Positions 23,882 to 35,549 of a DNA stretch of 64,000 bases are shown here, in pieces. A program made the position numbers and the translations under genes. The notes under the pieces were generated by a model. That model saw only the letters and a list, made by a program, of their open reading frames with translations, made no database searches and was not told the DNA's origin. The stretch is from Isoetes taiwanensis (Eukaryota > Streptophyta > Lycopodiopsida > Isoetales > Isoetaceae): positions 1,265,745-1,329,744 of the forward strand of contig JAJEKV010000033.1 in the NCBI GenBank assembly GCA_021234155.1. Direction: 5' to 3'. Position 1 is the stretch's first letter. Every line of letters begins with the position of its first letter.

Positions 23882-24820
23882 CTAAACAGTTTCTTCGAGG
23901 CAAGGATTCTTCACATTTGGGTTGCTTGAGGGGTATGCGTCTCCGTCCCACAACAGCGGCATTGATAAACAAGAAGGATTCATCTTAAGCAAACTGGCCA
24001 AATCTGCATGATTTTGATCCTGATTAACAGATATAGAATCAACCGGAGGCGAAGAAAATGATCCAAAACCACCCCCTTGTTGCAGATTCATGCCAAAAAA
24101 TCTCGATTTCTCGCCCACATATGGGGGAACGGCAGACCCAAATAATACATTATCAGTACCAGGAATTTTGCGGCCTTGAATCTGATAAAAATTTGGGGGA
24201 TCCATGGCAGGAAAGCCCTGAAAAGGTTGATTGGATGAAAATCCGAAGCCGCGGTTGAAATGGGCGCGGAGAAATTCCAAGCCACTACGGTTTAATGCAT
24301 CAGGAAGCAAGGCAGGTGCCGGAATGCCGGTAAGCTGCTGCACCATAGCTCGAAAATTTCCGGAATCAGCTTCTAAAACAGTGGTGGGAGGCCGGCGCGA
24401 GGCTCTGGACCTTTTTTTGCCTACTCTGCCTCCTCCGGCACCCGCAGAAGCTTTTCCGCTCAATAGCCCTTTTCCGAACTCCGACGAGCCAGACCCATCC
24501 TCGGCTATGGAGCTTCCCCTCCCCCCCTTGCTGCCCATCTGCAGAAATTGATCCGAGCCTTGGCCGTATCTTCTCGGCACAAATTCTGCTTCAAAGCTGG
24601 ATTTTTTTGCCCCTGCTTGCTCATTGAAAAATGGGACATACTCTGCTCCGCTTTCCGACTTCCCGGACGCCATCTCCATCTCTAATGCCTTTGTAAAAGC
24701 TCTCGTTTCTCGCCGATTTGCTTCTGATAGCCATGTTTTTTCCTCCTGCATATGTCCCGGCTTCATTTCCCATAGCTCCTGATCCAAAAGCTTGGATTCC
24801 CAGCCTGAACCCATGATCAA
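23882..24820 (-). CDS. VQ-motif-containing protein (312 residues, intronless)
   Basis: Plant-specific VQ protein; members bind WRKY transcription factors or MAP kinases in the nucleus and tune defence and developmental transcription. The defining motif is complete at residues 156-165, FRAMVQQLTG (F156, V160, Q161, L163, T164, G165). It follows a basic, probable nuclear-targeting stretch KKRSRASRR (135-143) and PTTVLEADSGN, the arrangement seen in many plant VQ proteins. The rest is low-complexity: Gly/Ser-rich at 98-133, with Phe/Pro/Gly-rich and Asn-rich parts in the C-terminal half. Single-exon structure is common in the family. ATGs lie at codons 1 and 3; MGSGWESK from codon 3 is an equally good start. 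No frameshift or stop interrupts it. Its partner protein and exact subgroup cannot be told from sequence alone. Confidence 0.93.
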   Translation of the reverse strand: MIMGSGWESKLLDQELWEMKPGHMQEEKTWLSEANRRETRAFTKALEMEMASGKSESGAEYVPFFNEQAGAKKSSFEAEFVPRRYGQGSDQFLQMGSKGGRGSSIAEDGSGSSEFGKGLLSGKASAGAGGGRVGKKRSRASRRPPTTVLEADSGNFRAMVQQLTGIPAPALLPDALNRSGLEFLRAHFNRGFGFSSNQPFQGFPAMDPPNFYQIQGRKIPGTDNVLFGSAVPPYVGEKSRFFGMNLQQGGGFGSFSSPPVDSISVNQDQNHADLASLLKMNPSCLSMPLLWDGDAYPSSNPNVKNPCLEETV

Positions 24821-25091
24821 AACCCAAAATAACTGCCCAAATCAGGATCAAAAGCCTAAAACCGGATCAAAAAACTTATTTTTTGAACAACCCAGTTCAA
24901 AAAACAGGCTTCAGCTTATGGTTGAACATAGGACGAAAGAAAAAAATGCGGAGAAAGAAGCGATTTTGGTATGGGAAGCGAATGCCGGAAGGATTGGGCA
25001 TGAATTTAGAACAGGATTTGCAAAACAGCGTCTGGTGTTGGCGGCCTTTGGCGCTGACTCAAATCCTCGAAGACCACAACGCTGTTGTAAG

Positions 25092-25107
25092 CTCTTATAT
25101 TTAATAG
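25092..25107 (-). promoter_or_regulatory. Possible TATA box of the VQ gene
   Basis: The minus strand reads CTATTAAATATAAGAG here, about 275 bases upstream of the VQ start codon. This would give a leader of roughly 240 nt. It is a candidate by position and composition only. Confidence 0.35.
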
Positions 25108-25109
25108 AT

Positions 25110-26230
25110 TATACGAGGAGGAAACGGTGAGACTGCTCCATGTGAACGATGTTACTTAGTTACAGTTAGTTAGTTACTCTGTATATGTTAAGTAGGTAAG
25201 TATAATGTGCATGGCCTTCATATTGGAAACTATGGCAGCTCATTTCTCAAATCCACCCTCTAATTATTATTCCCATATCTAACATGCCTCACAGGCACTT
25301 GCTTTCCGGCGCCCTGAGAGAATGTGGCTTTCGGGATGATGCTACATGATGCATTGACCCGCTTTGCGAAAGAGAGGTTCTCTGTCACGATCTTTGATTA
25401 CCGCGCATACTCTAATTGTGCAAGTCCTTTCACACCCCTGCCTAACTCTCCCTTTCACCTCCCTGCTCTTATCATTCTTCTAACTTCTCACTGATCATTC
25501 TGCTAATCCCTTTTTCCTATCCTTTTAAATGGAAAGTTTATCTGCATCTCCATCAAAAGTCTTGCAGCTCAAGGTGTTTTATGTGAAGTTCTCTTAACGT
25601 GCTTCTTAAATTCTACCAAACTCATTCCACCAACCTTTTAGAACTTCTTCTTGCTCCAAACCTCTTGTTGAACCAATATTTGAGGGATGTTAGTCATTTA
25701 AGTCATTGTCATTCGTGGAATATAGCTATTCAGTGACGTAATTTATCTATTAGGTGATATAGTGATATAATGGTGTACGATCATGGCGTCAGGAGAATCT
25801 AAAGAATCATGAAACGCTTGGTAGTTGAACTAATTGAATTGAAGAGATACAAAATGGCTCATCTTTACTGTTCGAAATTGTGAGGATAGACCATATCATT
25901 AAGAAAATCTAGTATGATATTAACAAACTGTTCCTCACAAATCTTTGATGCCCTAATTCTTAGCTATCAAGTTAGCAACCTTAGGCATAGGGCCATTTCC
26001 ACATGGCCATTTCGGAGTAGAGTATTGGGTAGATCAGCTGGAAATTAGGATTCCAGGTGGGTTAGTATTTTGTATCTCTAGTAGAGCCATTCTAGAAACT
26101 TCAATCTAGATCCTGAGCCCTAATCAATGAACCCTAACTGTAAGTTAGATACATGTGATTAGGATTAGATGTTGTTCTCATTATTTATCATGCTATATGG
26201 ATATGTGATGTTGGTTGATCATGTTTGCTC
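25110..26230. other. No gene seen
   Basis: Upstream flank of the VQ gene. It holds AT-rich sequence without a recognisable frame or strong repeat. Confidence 0.4.
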
Positions 26231-26232
26231 CG

Positions 26233-26531
26233 CTTGTATTGGAAAGGGGGTAGAGACCTAGTAGCCATTATGTTGATGATGCTCCTAATTTAGAACCCTT
26301 AGTTCGTATTAGATGCATTTGTGCTTAGGAACCCGTCTCATGAGAGGCACTCATGGTAACAACACACTAGGCTATGGGTGACTTGTATTGGAAAGGAGGT
26401 GGGGCCTAGTAGCCGTATATTTGTTGATACTCTAATTTAGAACCTTTAGTTAAATTATTGAATGCGACACATTAGCAGGAACCCATCTCTGAGGGCTATG
26501 GCGTTGGTCTGGTGGTAACACCAGTTCCTTA
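26233..26531. repeat. Two-copy tandem duplication, about 149 bp
   Basis: CTTGTATTGGAAAGG(G/A)GGT occurs at 26233 and 26382. Each copy is followed by CCTAGTAGCC, GTTGAT, AATTTAGAACC, AGGAACCC(G/A)TCTC and a GGTAACA(A)C block. Confidence 0.85.
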
Positions 26532-26710
26532 AGCGATGTGGTCTGAGTTGGGGAACCGCCCGGAAAATCTTCGATGCTGTTGGGGTCAAATCGGCAGGCG
26601 CGATACCATATAAAATTAGTTTAGGCGGGGCCCAATAAGCAATGTAGTGTGGTGTGTGGTCACATGTCGGTTGGATCTTTGCCTAGTGGCGTGGCGTTAA
26701 AACTACTATC

Positions 26711-26730
26711 ATCTATCTATCTATCTATCT
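26711..26730. repeat. (ATCT)5 microsatellite
   Basis: Five perfect ATCT units, possibly the tail of a non-LTR repeat. A matching target duplication was not found. Confidence 0.9.
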
Positions 26731-27462
26731 AATATAATGAGGTTGAGTAGCCTGCAAAGTGGAGGGAGGTCCCGGTTGAGTGCGGCTACGGGGACCCATA
26801 GCCGAGCTAAAAGCTGGGTGGTGGAGCACTTTACGGGAGTGTCAATGTCGCCCTAGGACTCTCAAGTTGGGTGTGGCAGGCTCTTGTTTGAGGGAGTTCG
26901 ATCATTATTCGTCCATGTACCACAATTCTAATGGAACCACTAGTTCACAGGGAAGGGAGATACAACCCTTCCTATCACCGTGGTGGGGAGATGCAATCCG
27001 AGTAGTAGTCAATGGTGATAGCATGAGACTACGTCTCGGCGGGTTATAGTCACGCCAAGAGGCGATTTAGCCATACAAAGTATACATGGAGGGAGCTGAT
27101 GGAGATAGTCAGCACAGCGTATTATAGCCAAGCACATTGTCATACACCCAGGTGCTATATCTTGAGGCCAGAAGCCCAGGTGAGATCTACCACTTCCCTT
27201 ATGATGCGAGCTGGGTAGGAAACATATTTTCGACATATTTATCACAATGTACCTATCACGGATCATACCATGGTGTTGGGTTGGTTATTGTGCAGTCTTG
27301 GCGTTATGTTATTCTTGTTGTGATAGGCCCCCATACGTCATGTCCCCTTCCCTAGTTATCTCCGTGGGATAGGCGGAGGCTATCGCGGCGGGGAGGCTAG
27401 ATAAGAGACGATGGTATTCGGATATGCAATGAGGCATCATACTCCTTTGGTGGGGCGTGCAA

Positions 27463-27474
27463 TGGTATCAGAGC
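27463..27474 (+). promoter_or_regulatory. LTR-retrotransposon primer-binding site (initiator Met tRNA)
   Basis: TGGTATCAGAGC is the standard 12-nt site complementary to the 3' end of plant initiator methionine tRNA. It follows a TGCA that would close a 5' LTR at about 27461. The LTR start and a downstream gag could not be found, so this is an orphan element end. Confidence 0.7.
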
Positions 27475-29400
27475 AATGTTCTTGGTTGACCAAGGGCTAG
27501 CACTGGCCATAACTCTGACTAAATAAATTAATCGGCCTAGTACAACATGAAATGGAAAATTCTAGCATTGAACCTCCGAAATTGGGGTGTTGGAAGTTAT
27601 ATGAAGTAATTCAGGTCATAGAGTTGGCTAAGTACGGTCCAGGAAAAAAGAAGATAGATCCAAGTGAACATTTGAGAAAAATTGGATAAATTATGTGTGA
27701 GCATCCAAATTTCGTAAGTAGGTGGGAATCATGTAATCAGAGACGAGGGTGATAAAGGTAGCGAATTCATAATTAACACACCGAACCATTACAAAAATTT
27801 TGGAGATTCAAAAATTATATAATAAAGGTAATAATAAGGATTAACCATTAATAAGGATGGCTAATTAATAAGAGTATTAATGGCAAAAGAATATTCTATA
27901 GCATGGAGAGTATCTTTTTCTTTTTAAACACCATTTTAGCCTCTCTCTCTCCCTAATTTTGCCCTAAACCCTCTCTCTCTTGATCTCGGCCAAGCTGTCA
28001 GACATGATACATAGGCGCATCAGAGGTGCAGCTAGGAAGGTTAGGAGCCTAGGGAGAGGCCATGGTGAGGTTGAAGCCGGCGGCGGCAAGAAGTCCTAGA
28101 GCATTTATGAGGCCAAGGCAGGGGAGGCGGGGATCAACACATCCGAACTCCTGGATGAGATATACCACAAGCGGCGAGCCTCGAGCAGCTCACCCCAGAG
28201 CACTCAACACATTGGCGAGTCGGCCACTGAAGGAAGGACACTTTGAGCCGAGGGTGGCGAGGAAGCGGCTGGGGAGGAGCGGCCCGGCGGGGTGGCGTGA
28301 CCCAACGGCGTGTGAACCGGAGAAGACTTGCAAGGAAGAGGAAGGGGAAGGATAAGGTAAGGAAATCCCGGGGGGCTTCACCTCTATGTTAGGGGCATAT
28401 GGTATGTGCGTGCACCAGGTTGGGAGAAACCCCTATGTATATAGCTCGCCCTCCATAGAAACCCCTATGTATACAGTTCGGATCCTTAAAATCTAAAACC
28501 CGGATCCATAAATCTACGAAGCAGTTAAGCCCCAAAGGTCCTCTCCCGAAGGCTCCACGGCCATGGGCGGGCAACTCTCCCACTCGAGGGCTGGCGAAGT
28601 GACAATGCCAATGGACTCAAAACGTCAGCCATGCCACGAAAAACAAGTTTCATGGAAGGAAGACCACACCCCTTCTCCAGAAGCATAAAGTAGCTCATGT
28701 CTCACGTTAAATGATCAATTGGCCTAAGAGGTGGGTGCGAATCTTGCCATGTGAGGGTTCTTGTTTCTTTACGTTACCAAAAATAGCGTGTAACTTGGTC
28801 CTAGCATAATTTCACCATTTTGACGACATGAAAATTTGAATCTCCCATTAGGAGCCTTTGTCTTTTAGAATGACAAAACACTTGGGTTTCTACCGCGATT
28901 AAATGGCGGGGCAACATTTGTTGATAAGTTTTCTCGGACCGATCTTGGATTTTTGAACTTACTCGATGCAAGTTGCTTGAGCGATGCGTTCAGCGATGCG
29001 ATGGGAAGCCAGGAGCCGAGAGGGGCGTTGGCATTCACCCTCACGGAGGGGCCCGGCAGGAAAAGCCTTCCTCGGCAACCCCTTTCACGAGGCCCATCTC
29101 ATGGGATCACGGCTCTCCCCTCTCACGGTGAGAAGCCCAGCGCCAAAGTCTTTGGCACGGTTGGAGTTGGGGAAGGGGTGTGTCGGCGCAAGATTCCTCT
29201 ACTCTATCCCTTGACAAACTCCTCTTCAAAAATTCCAAAGGTTATCGTATTTCTTGCATAAAGTCCTAGTCATCATGTCCACATCATACACCATCATGTC
29301 ACCCAAAATTTGCCAACATCACCCGATGAAAAGACCAAAGATGGACATCTTTGCATTTTGGCCGATCAAAACTTGGCCTTGCTTGCTTGGCATGCCGTAA
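27475..29400. other. Unresolved, probable retroelement leader and GC-richer stretch
   Basis: The orphan primer-binding site precedes this stretch, but no gag or protease is readable. CTCTCTCT/AAACCCT text at 27935-27990 resembles a transcribed 5' leader. It is followed by Arg/Pro-rich short frames at 28062-28355 and 28953-29261 that match nothing I know. Confidence 0.35.
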
Positions 29401-29407
29401 TATCTTG

Positions 29408-30606
29408 GGTGCCTAGGTGGCATGCTTGAGCCTGCTAACATGTTGGTGCCACAACCCGTGTTTGAGCCTAGGTGGCATATTTGAACCACCTTGGCATGTT
29501 GGAGTCCGCGTGGCATGTTGGAGTCCCGATGGCATGTTTGAGCCACCTTGGCATGTTGGAGCCTAGGTGGCATGTTGGGCTGCGTGGCATGTTTGAGCCA
29601 CCTTGCATGTTTCAGCCACCTTATGAGGTTAGAGGCCTGGAGTGGCATGTTTGAAGACTTCCTGTAGCATGCTTGAGCCACCTTGACATGTTTGAGCCAC
29701 CTTGGCATGTTGGAGCCCTAGGTGGCATGTTGGGCTTTCTAGCGTGTGTTTGAGCCACCTTGGCATGTTTGGGACACCTTGGCATGTTTAAGCCTAGGTG
29801 GCGTGTTGCCTAAGTGGCATGTTTGAGTCACTTTGGCATGTTGGGCGCGGCGTGGCATGTTTTATTACCTTGGCATGTTGGTAGGTGGCATGTTTGAGCT
29901 CCTGTAATGTTGGAGCCTAGGTGACATGTTAGGAAGCTCAGTATGGCATATTTGAGCCACCTTGGCATAGTGGACCCTAGGTGGCATGTTGGAATTGCAG
30001 TAATGTTTGAGCCTAGGTGTGTTGTTGGTGGCTTCAGGGTAATATTTGACCTGGCATGTTGAAACCTAGGTGGCGTGTTGGAGGCGGCGTGGCATGTTTG
30101 AGCCACCTTGGCATGTTTGGTAGGTGGCATCTTTGGAACCTAGGTAGCATGTTGGAGACCCGTGGCATGTTTTGAGCCACCTTGGCATGTTGGATCCCCG
30201 TGGCATGTTTGAGCACCTTGGCATGTTGAGCCCTGGGTGGCATGTTAGTGCCTCACGTGGCATGCTTGAGCCACCTTGGCATGTTGGGCTAGGTGGCCAT
30301 GTTGGGAGCCACATGGCATGTTTGAGCCACCTTGGCATGTTAGGGCTAGGTGGTATGTTTTGAAACCACCTTAGCATGTTGGGCCCTGGGTGGCATGTTG
30401 GAGTCACGCATGGCATGTTTGAGCCACCTTGTAGAAGTTTGAGCCAACTTGGCATGTTTGAGCCTAGGTGGCATGTTGGTGCTTCCGGTAGTGTTTGAGC
30501 TGGCAGCATGTGTTGGAGCCTAGGTGGCATGTTCGAGGTCCGCGTGATGGCGAGCCGCATGGCATATTAGAACCACCTTGGCATGTTTGAGCCTAGGTGG
30601 CATGTT
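29408..30606. repeat. 1.2-kb minisatellite of about 20-bp units
   Basis: Roughly sixty degenerate units built on two alternating types: GAGCCTAGGTGGCATGTTG and GAGCCACCTTGGCATGTTT. The constant part is TGGCATGTT. Because one type carries AGGTGG and the other CCACCT, neighbouring units can pair into hairpins. The array makes stop-poor frames on the minus strand (164 residues at 30066-30560), with repeated NMPRWLKHA-like text. That is a by-product of the repeat rather than a gene. Confidence 0.93.
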
Positions 30607-30899
30607 AATTCAGAGTGGCATGGATGATAGACTTGTTTGGTCCCAATGGATGTTAAAGTTAAATTCCAATTCAACTCAATTTTAAGGTGCCGTATGCCTT
30701 TGAATTCTAGTTTTCTATAAGCATGAGGTGGGGACAATAGGCGAGATATTGCATTTTTACATGGCATGAAATGACAACATAGATACTTTTATGGGTGTCA
30801 TATGGATGGGAATAGTGCAATGATTATATAATGGTGCTTACAAAATTGGCTATAAAAAGAACCTTAAAATACCACACCCTTTAAGAGAACCATACATCG

Positions 30900-31215
30900 C
30901 TAAACAAACCTCCTTAAAAGCGCACTTATAAACTACACACTCAAAACTTCATCTCCTTAAAATGCCTACCTCAAAAAGAAAAAACCCACAGTTCCTTTAA
31001 CAAAAAAGACATACCTCCTTAAAACCACCGTCCTAAAAAACAAAAACCATGAGTTCATAAAAAGCGCACTTACTTATGAACTACACCTCTAAAACTAGAC
31101 CTCCTTAAAACACCACCACCTTAAAAGAAAAACCACCGATTCTTTTTAAAAAAAACATGCCTCTTAAAACCCTTTTACGTCTTAAAAAACAATTACCCGC
31201 GGCTCCTTAAAAAAT
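30900..31215. repeat. Two-copy tandem repeat of about 145 bp, rich in CCTTAAAA
   Basis: AAGCGCACTTA occurs at about 30917 and 31060. Each is followed by ACTACAC..C(T)CAAAAC, CTCCTTAAAA, ACC(T)..AAAAAGAAAAA and CC(A/G)..TTC. Shorter CCTTAAAA units recur inside each copy. Confidence 0.7.
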
Positions 31216-31219
31216 AACG

Positions 31220-34200
31220 GTGGGCGTTCATGCCCGCAAAAAACAACACCGTTGGTTAGTAAAGCTCCCACCTCCACGGACCTACATGTAGGTTTTTGGA
31301 AATCTGAATAAAGAACATGGACGTAAGAAAACTAGTTCTTATTGATGGACCAAAATTTGGGAGTGGGTGGCAGGCCTTCATAACCCGGTGTTGAGCTGAG
31401 ATGTGCTATGCTTCACAATAATATCGCGGTGGTTTTAGAGTTGCCAACCTTGTTGCTCGGCGATGGACTCCATTAAGATAATAGAAAAGGGATGCTTCAA
31501 AGAGGTGAGCATGTTGAAGAAAATAATGTGGTGGTGGATGAAAATGACATTCATATATAGGTTTATGATAAAACTTGTTCTATCGGTGACCATGTGCTCA
31601 CGTAAATCTTGTCGGGCCTATTGTGGAGTCTTTGTAATGGGTCTTAGACCTCTTATGATAAAATTATAAGTCTAGAAATAGGTCCTTCTCTCCTATAGTA
31701 TCCTATGGAGAAAAGAAGTTGAAGGCTCTAAGTACTAGGCCTAGAGTGGAATGCTATTCATGGATTAGAAGTGGTAGCAACTCAGGACTATTTGTATGTG
31801 TGTACTCTGATATATCTTTTGAATACAATAAGGTACTTCTTGCCTTCAAAAAAGACATTCCTTCCATACCTCCTTTGGATGTATCCATACCAAAAAGAAG
31901 GGCCTACAACTTCAGAAAAGGAAGAAGAAGGAAGGAAAAGGTCGCGGTATGAAAGATACTAACAAGCTAGCGGTGAAGAGACCATGCAAGTGGTCGGAGA
32001 GAGTTGTGGCTGCCTTTGCTTTGGTAGATTCGCGGTGAAAGGAAACAGTAGGCTTCGATCAATCTACAAGGGTAGGCTGCTTTCGATCAATCTACAAGGA
32101 AAAACTCAAACTGAAAAACTTATATTTACAATATCATAGAATATACATTTGGGCGATCACGATGCCGGGGAACATGGGATTTCTATTGGTGGGAAATAGA
32201 TGCTGCTTGGCTGATCTTACATTGACAACCATACTAGTATTTCAGCCTCTACATAGTGGGGTAAAGCGAACCAATGGCGGGGCTCAAATAGATTGGCATA
32301 TTGTCGGTGTGAGGACAACCCCGAGTTAACTAGCATTTCGAGCTTATTAGAAGTTTTATTGCTAATACATCTTTGAGAGTATGCCTCCACAAAAGTCACG
32401 GTTGATAAAGGGTAATATCGTCGTGCATATTTCACACAAAAGTGATTTTACAAATGATGCGACAATCTTCTAGAGGAAATGGTGTGGACAGATTTCACAA
32501 TCAGTCTTGACAAGCTACGGGTAGCATTTTCGAAGGTATACGTGGGCCACAATATAACAACTTCTCAAAGTGCAATATATGCATGGATTTGTTAAGATAA
32601 GCTTGAGAAATTGAGAAGCAGGGTGGAAAAGATTAAGCGGTTGGAAGGAAATGAGAATTCCTACGATGGAGCAAATGTTATGTGGAGTCAACATGCGGAT
32701 GTGGAGATGCTTGTCTATAATGGAACGAGAGAATTTTTCTATGCGTCATTCGCGACAGATGGATCAACAAAAAACTGTTTGCTTGATTTTGAGGGCTATA
32801 CCAAAGTCACGTTGCAAGGTCTTTCCTATTGCAAATATCACTAGCTGGATTCATAATTCATGCCGGGGAAGCCTGATTGCATCACGGTCATTTACATTGT
32901 TAAATTATGAAATTTGATGGTCCAAACTTCCATGTTGGTAGCATTGCAGCATTGCGCGATTTGGAATATGGTTTTAATGGAATGTTCATTCTTGTAATCC
33001 ATTGCAACATCTCTTCAAGGCGTGGGCAAACGGTCCCATGAAACTAGAGGATTTGACCATAAGAAGGATGAATGGATAGCACCTTCAATTCATGTGAACC
33101 CAATAGAGAGTCTTGGAGCTACTCAAGAAGCTACTCTTGCAACTTGACAATTTAATGCTTTGCCGAATAAAAATAGATACTTGTTTGCATGCTTGTCATA
33201 TCTTACATGGGTTAAATTATTTGAAATAGTACATATTGGATTACTTGACGTCTGGCCACTCATGAAGACATTGATGTAATGTTTGGCATTATAGGATCAA
33301 ATTACTTGAGAAAAGTGATGTCACCACTATCAGAGGCTTTTGGGGCTATTTAGCGGTGTTCTTAGCCTCTCCTATTGGTTCCTTGATACAAGAAGTCCAC
33401 AGAGTGGAAAGAGTTCATAGAGGATTATGCCCGTGAAGACCTTATTGGGCATAGTGCTCATCCCCACGAATTTAGGTTTTAGGTGAGAATGGAAGAAGCC
33501 AATAATGCAATACAAGATGAAACAGAATCTGTGTGGAAATACGGAAGATATGATATATTGATTTGGAAGAAGGATGTGGCGAGGGTGAACCAATGGTGCC
33601 GGCAGGAGCATAAAGCTATAGAAATTATTAGGAGAAGTGAAAGGGGCGTGAATGGACTATGGAAGGGATAATAGATTATATATAAAAATCTTGGGAGAAA
33701 TCCTTATGGAATAAACACATAGCACCGGAGAGAGAGAAGAAGCGTGCAATGAAGCACTTGTAAATCGTGGAATAAAAGTGCATATACTTTTAGGAGTTTG
33801 GACACAAGTAGTAGCGTCCTTAGAGAGTGGCTACCTCAATGTCGTGGAGGCTTGACCATCAGTCAATTCTAACTTTGATCGTGACGTCCACTTGATAATG
33901 AGAGGATTACGAAGAGGAGGTGGAAGAGGATGAAGAAGCACTATGTTGGACCTAGAAAAAGGCGTCCCAAGTATTATAGACTTGCTCCATATATGATCCT
34001 AAGATGGATTTGAAGGATGTGTAATATTATTTGATCGTTAGGCCATCGGATGAACGTCACGTATCCTATTTAGTTAGGGTAACCATCTCGAGTGTTTGTA
34101 GGGAAGCTAATAACCCTAACGAGAAGCAAGGTGTGTGTGGAATTAGTGGCGTCGGTAAAGTGGAAAAGTCATTCGAAAAGAAGCGCTACAAGATTTGTTT

Positions 34201-35540
34201 TAATAAGCAATAGAAGTATGTTCTGAAGTGATCCAGCCCAATGGGTGGAAATAAAATTAAATGATGATGTCATGGAACCCCAGAAGGGCAAAGGAGTGCT
34301 TGAAAGATTCCAATCTACTAGTGAAGGATAAAGTTACGAAGTCTTACTAGAAGATAGCCGAACAAGTAAAATATAAAAGAAATCTGAGAGTCCATGAGAG
34401 TATCTTATGATGTGAATCTTACTTTTCATTGTAATCCTACTTTCGAACATTTCATTGTATTAGATTGCTTTCATTGTAATCTTACTTTAGGTATATGGTA
34501 TCTTACTCTACTTGAATGTGAAATACTAGCTTGTGATTATCTACTTGAGTTACATCTACGAATGTGGAATCTTGGCTTGTGATAAGTGTTAACTTGTAAC
34601 TTGGAGGATCACGGTAGAATTAAAGTGATAATAAAAGTACATGCAATTCCGATGTTAAGGAAATTGACGTTGTCACTATGTGTAAATTTCAAAATGATGA
34701 AATAATTTCAAAATAATGGAATCGTGGCTAAAGGTCCAACGCAAAGATCACAAAATGGCCAGTAGCAGTCTCAAAGATGAACAGGTGAAAGAAATAGATA
34801 GTCTCCTCCATGGTGGGAGCTCTATTGGTGCAGGGTCTAGATTATCATTGCATGCTCATGATAAATATGTTGCATTTATAGTTAGCATTCCTGTGGATGC
34901 TGTTAACGTTGTAAAGCGCATTGGTAGTAAACAAGACTGCCAGACATACCAAATCTAGATCTTGGGAACCTTGTACTTTAATGCCAGTTATTCTTTATCT
35001 GCGGCATTGTGGAGAGGCAAAAGATAAATTGCATCATGGTTATTAGTGACAAGTATAGCGTTTCAAGAGTCCAAATGAAATGAGCCACATGGACTTGCCC
35101 TTGAAGATCTTGTAGAGATGAGCCAGAGTGACCAATGGTAGTCTTATCATTCTGAATGGAGGAACCTTTGTAGAATTCTTGACCATCTTAGAGCGATTCT
35201 CTTCTTATAGGAGATGGTCAAATGCAATGCATAGTGCTCCAAGAAGGGGCAGGAAGAGGCCCGGATGGAGTGGACTACCCTGACCATGTTCTTATGCTGT
35301 AAATCCATTTGCCATGATTCTATCGCAATGACTTGGGAGGTCAAAGCCCGTCGGTCGAACCCATGAGTCGAGCCTGATGAGATTCCCCCTTTGTTGTTAT
35401 TGTTCCTTAATGATGTTGTTGTATGTCTTGATGATTATGGTGTGTTAAGCCCTTGGTGGTGTATTGATATATTGTTATTATGTGCTCATGTTTATTCGTG
35501 CTTCATTAGCTAAGGTCAGCGAAGGAAGGCAGATTATGAC
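31220..35540. other. No recognised gene
   Basis: Plus-strand frames such as 32611-32844, 33483-33671, 34031-34213 and 34716-34958 have protein-like, hydrophilic composition (Lys/Glu/Arg-rich) but match no family I can name. They may be fragments of an old transposon coding region on the plus strand. Confidence 0.35.
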
Positions 35541-35549
35541 ACATTCCTC

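Noticed and set aside
24231-24551. 106-residue plus-strand frame
   Set aside because: It is the antisense shadow of the VQ gene, produced by the Gly/Ser/Arg codons of the coding strand.
26490-26640. SINE-like tRNA A box (GGTCTGGTGGTAACACC)
   Set aside because: No matching B box at the right spacing and no target duplication around the ATCT tract.
28700-28760. tRNA-like GGTGCGAATCTTGCC
   Set aside because: The supposed A box lies only about 10 bases away, too close for a tRNA or SINE head, and no cloverleaf forms.
30066-30560. 164-residue minus-strand frame, Pro/Asn/Met/Leu-rich repeats
   Set aside because: It lies wholly in the 20-bp minisatellite. All three frames give similar repeated text and unit lengths vary out of frame, so it is not a gene.
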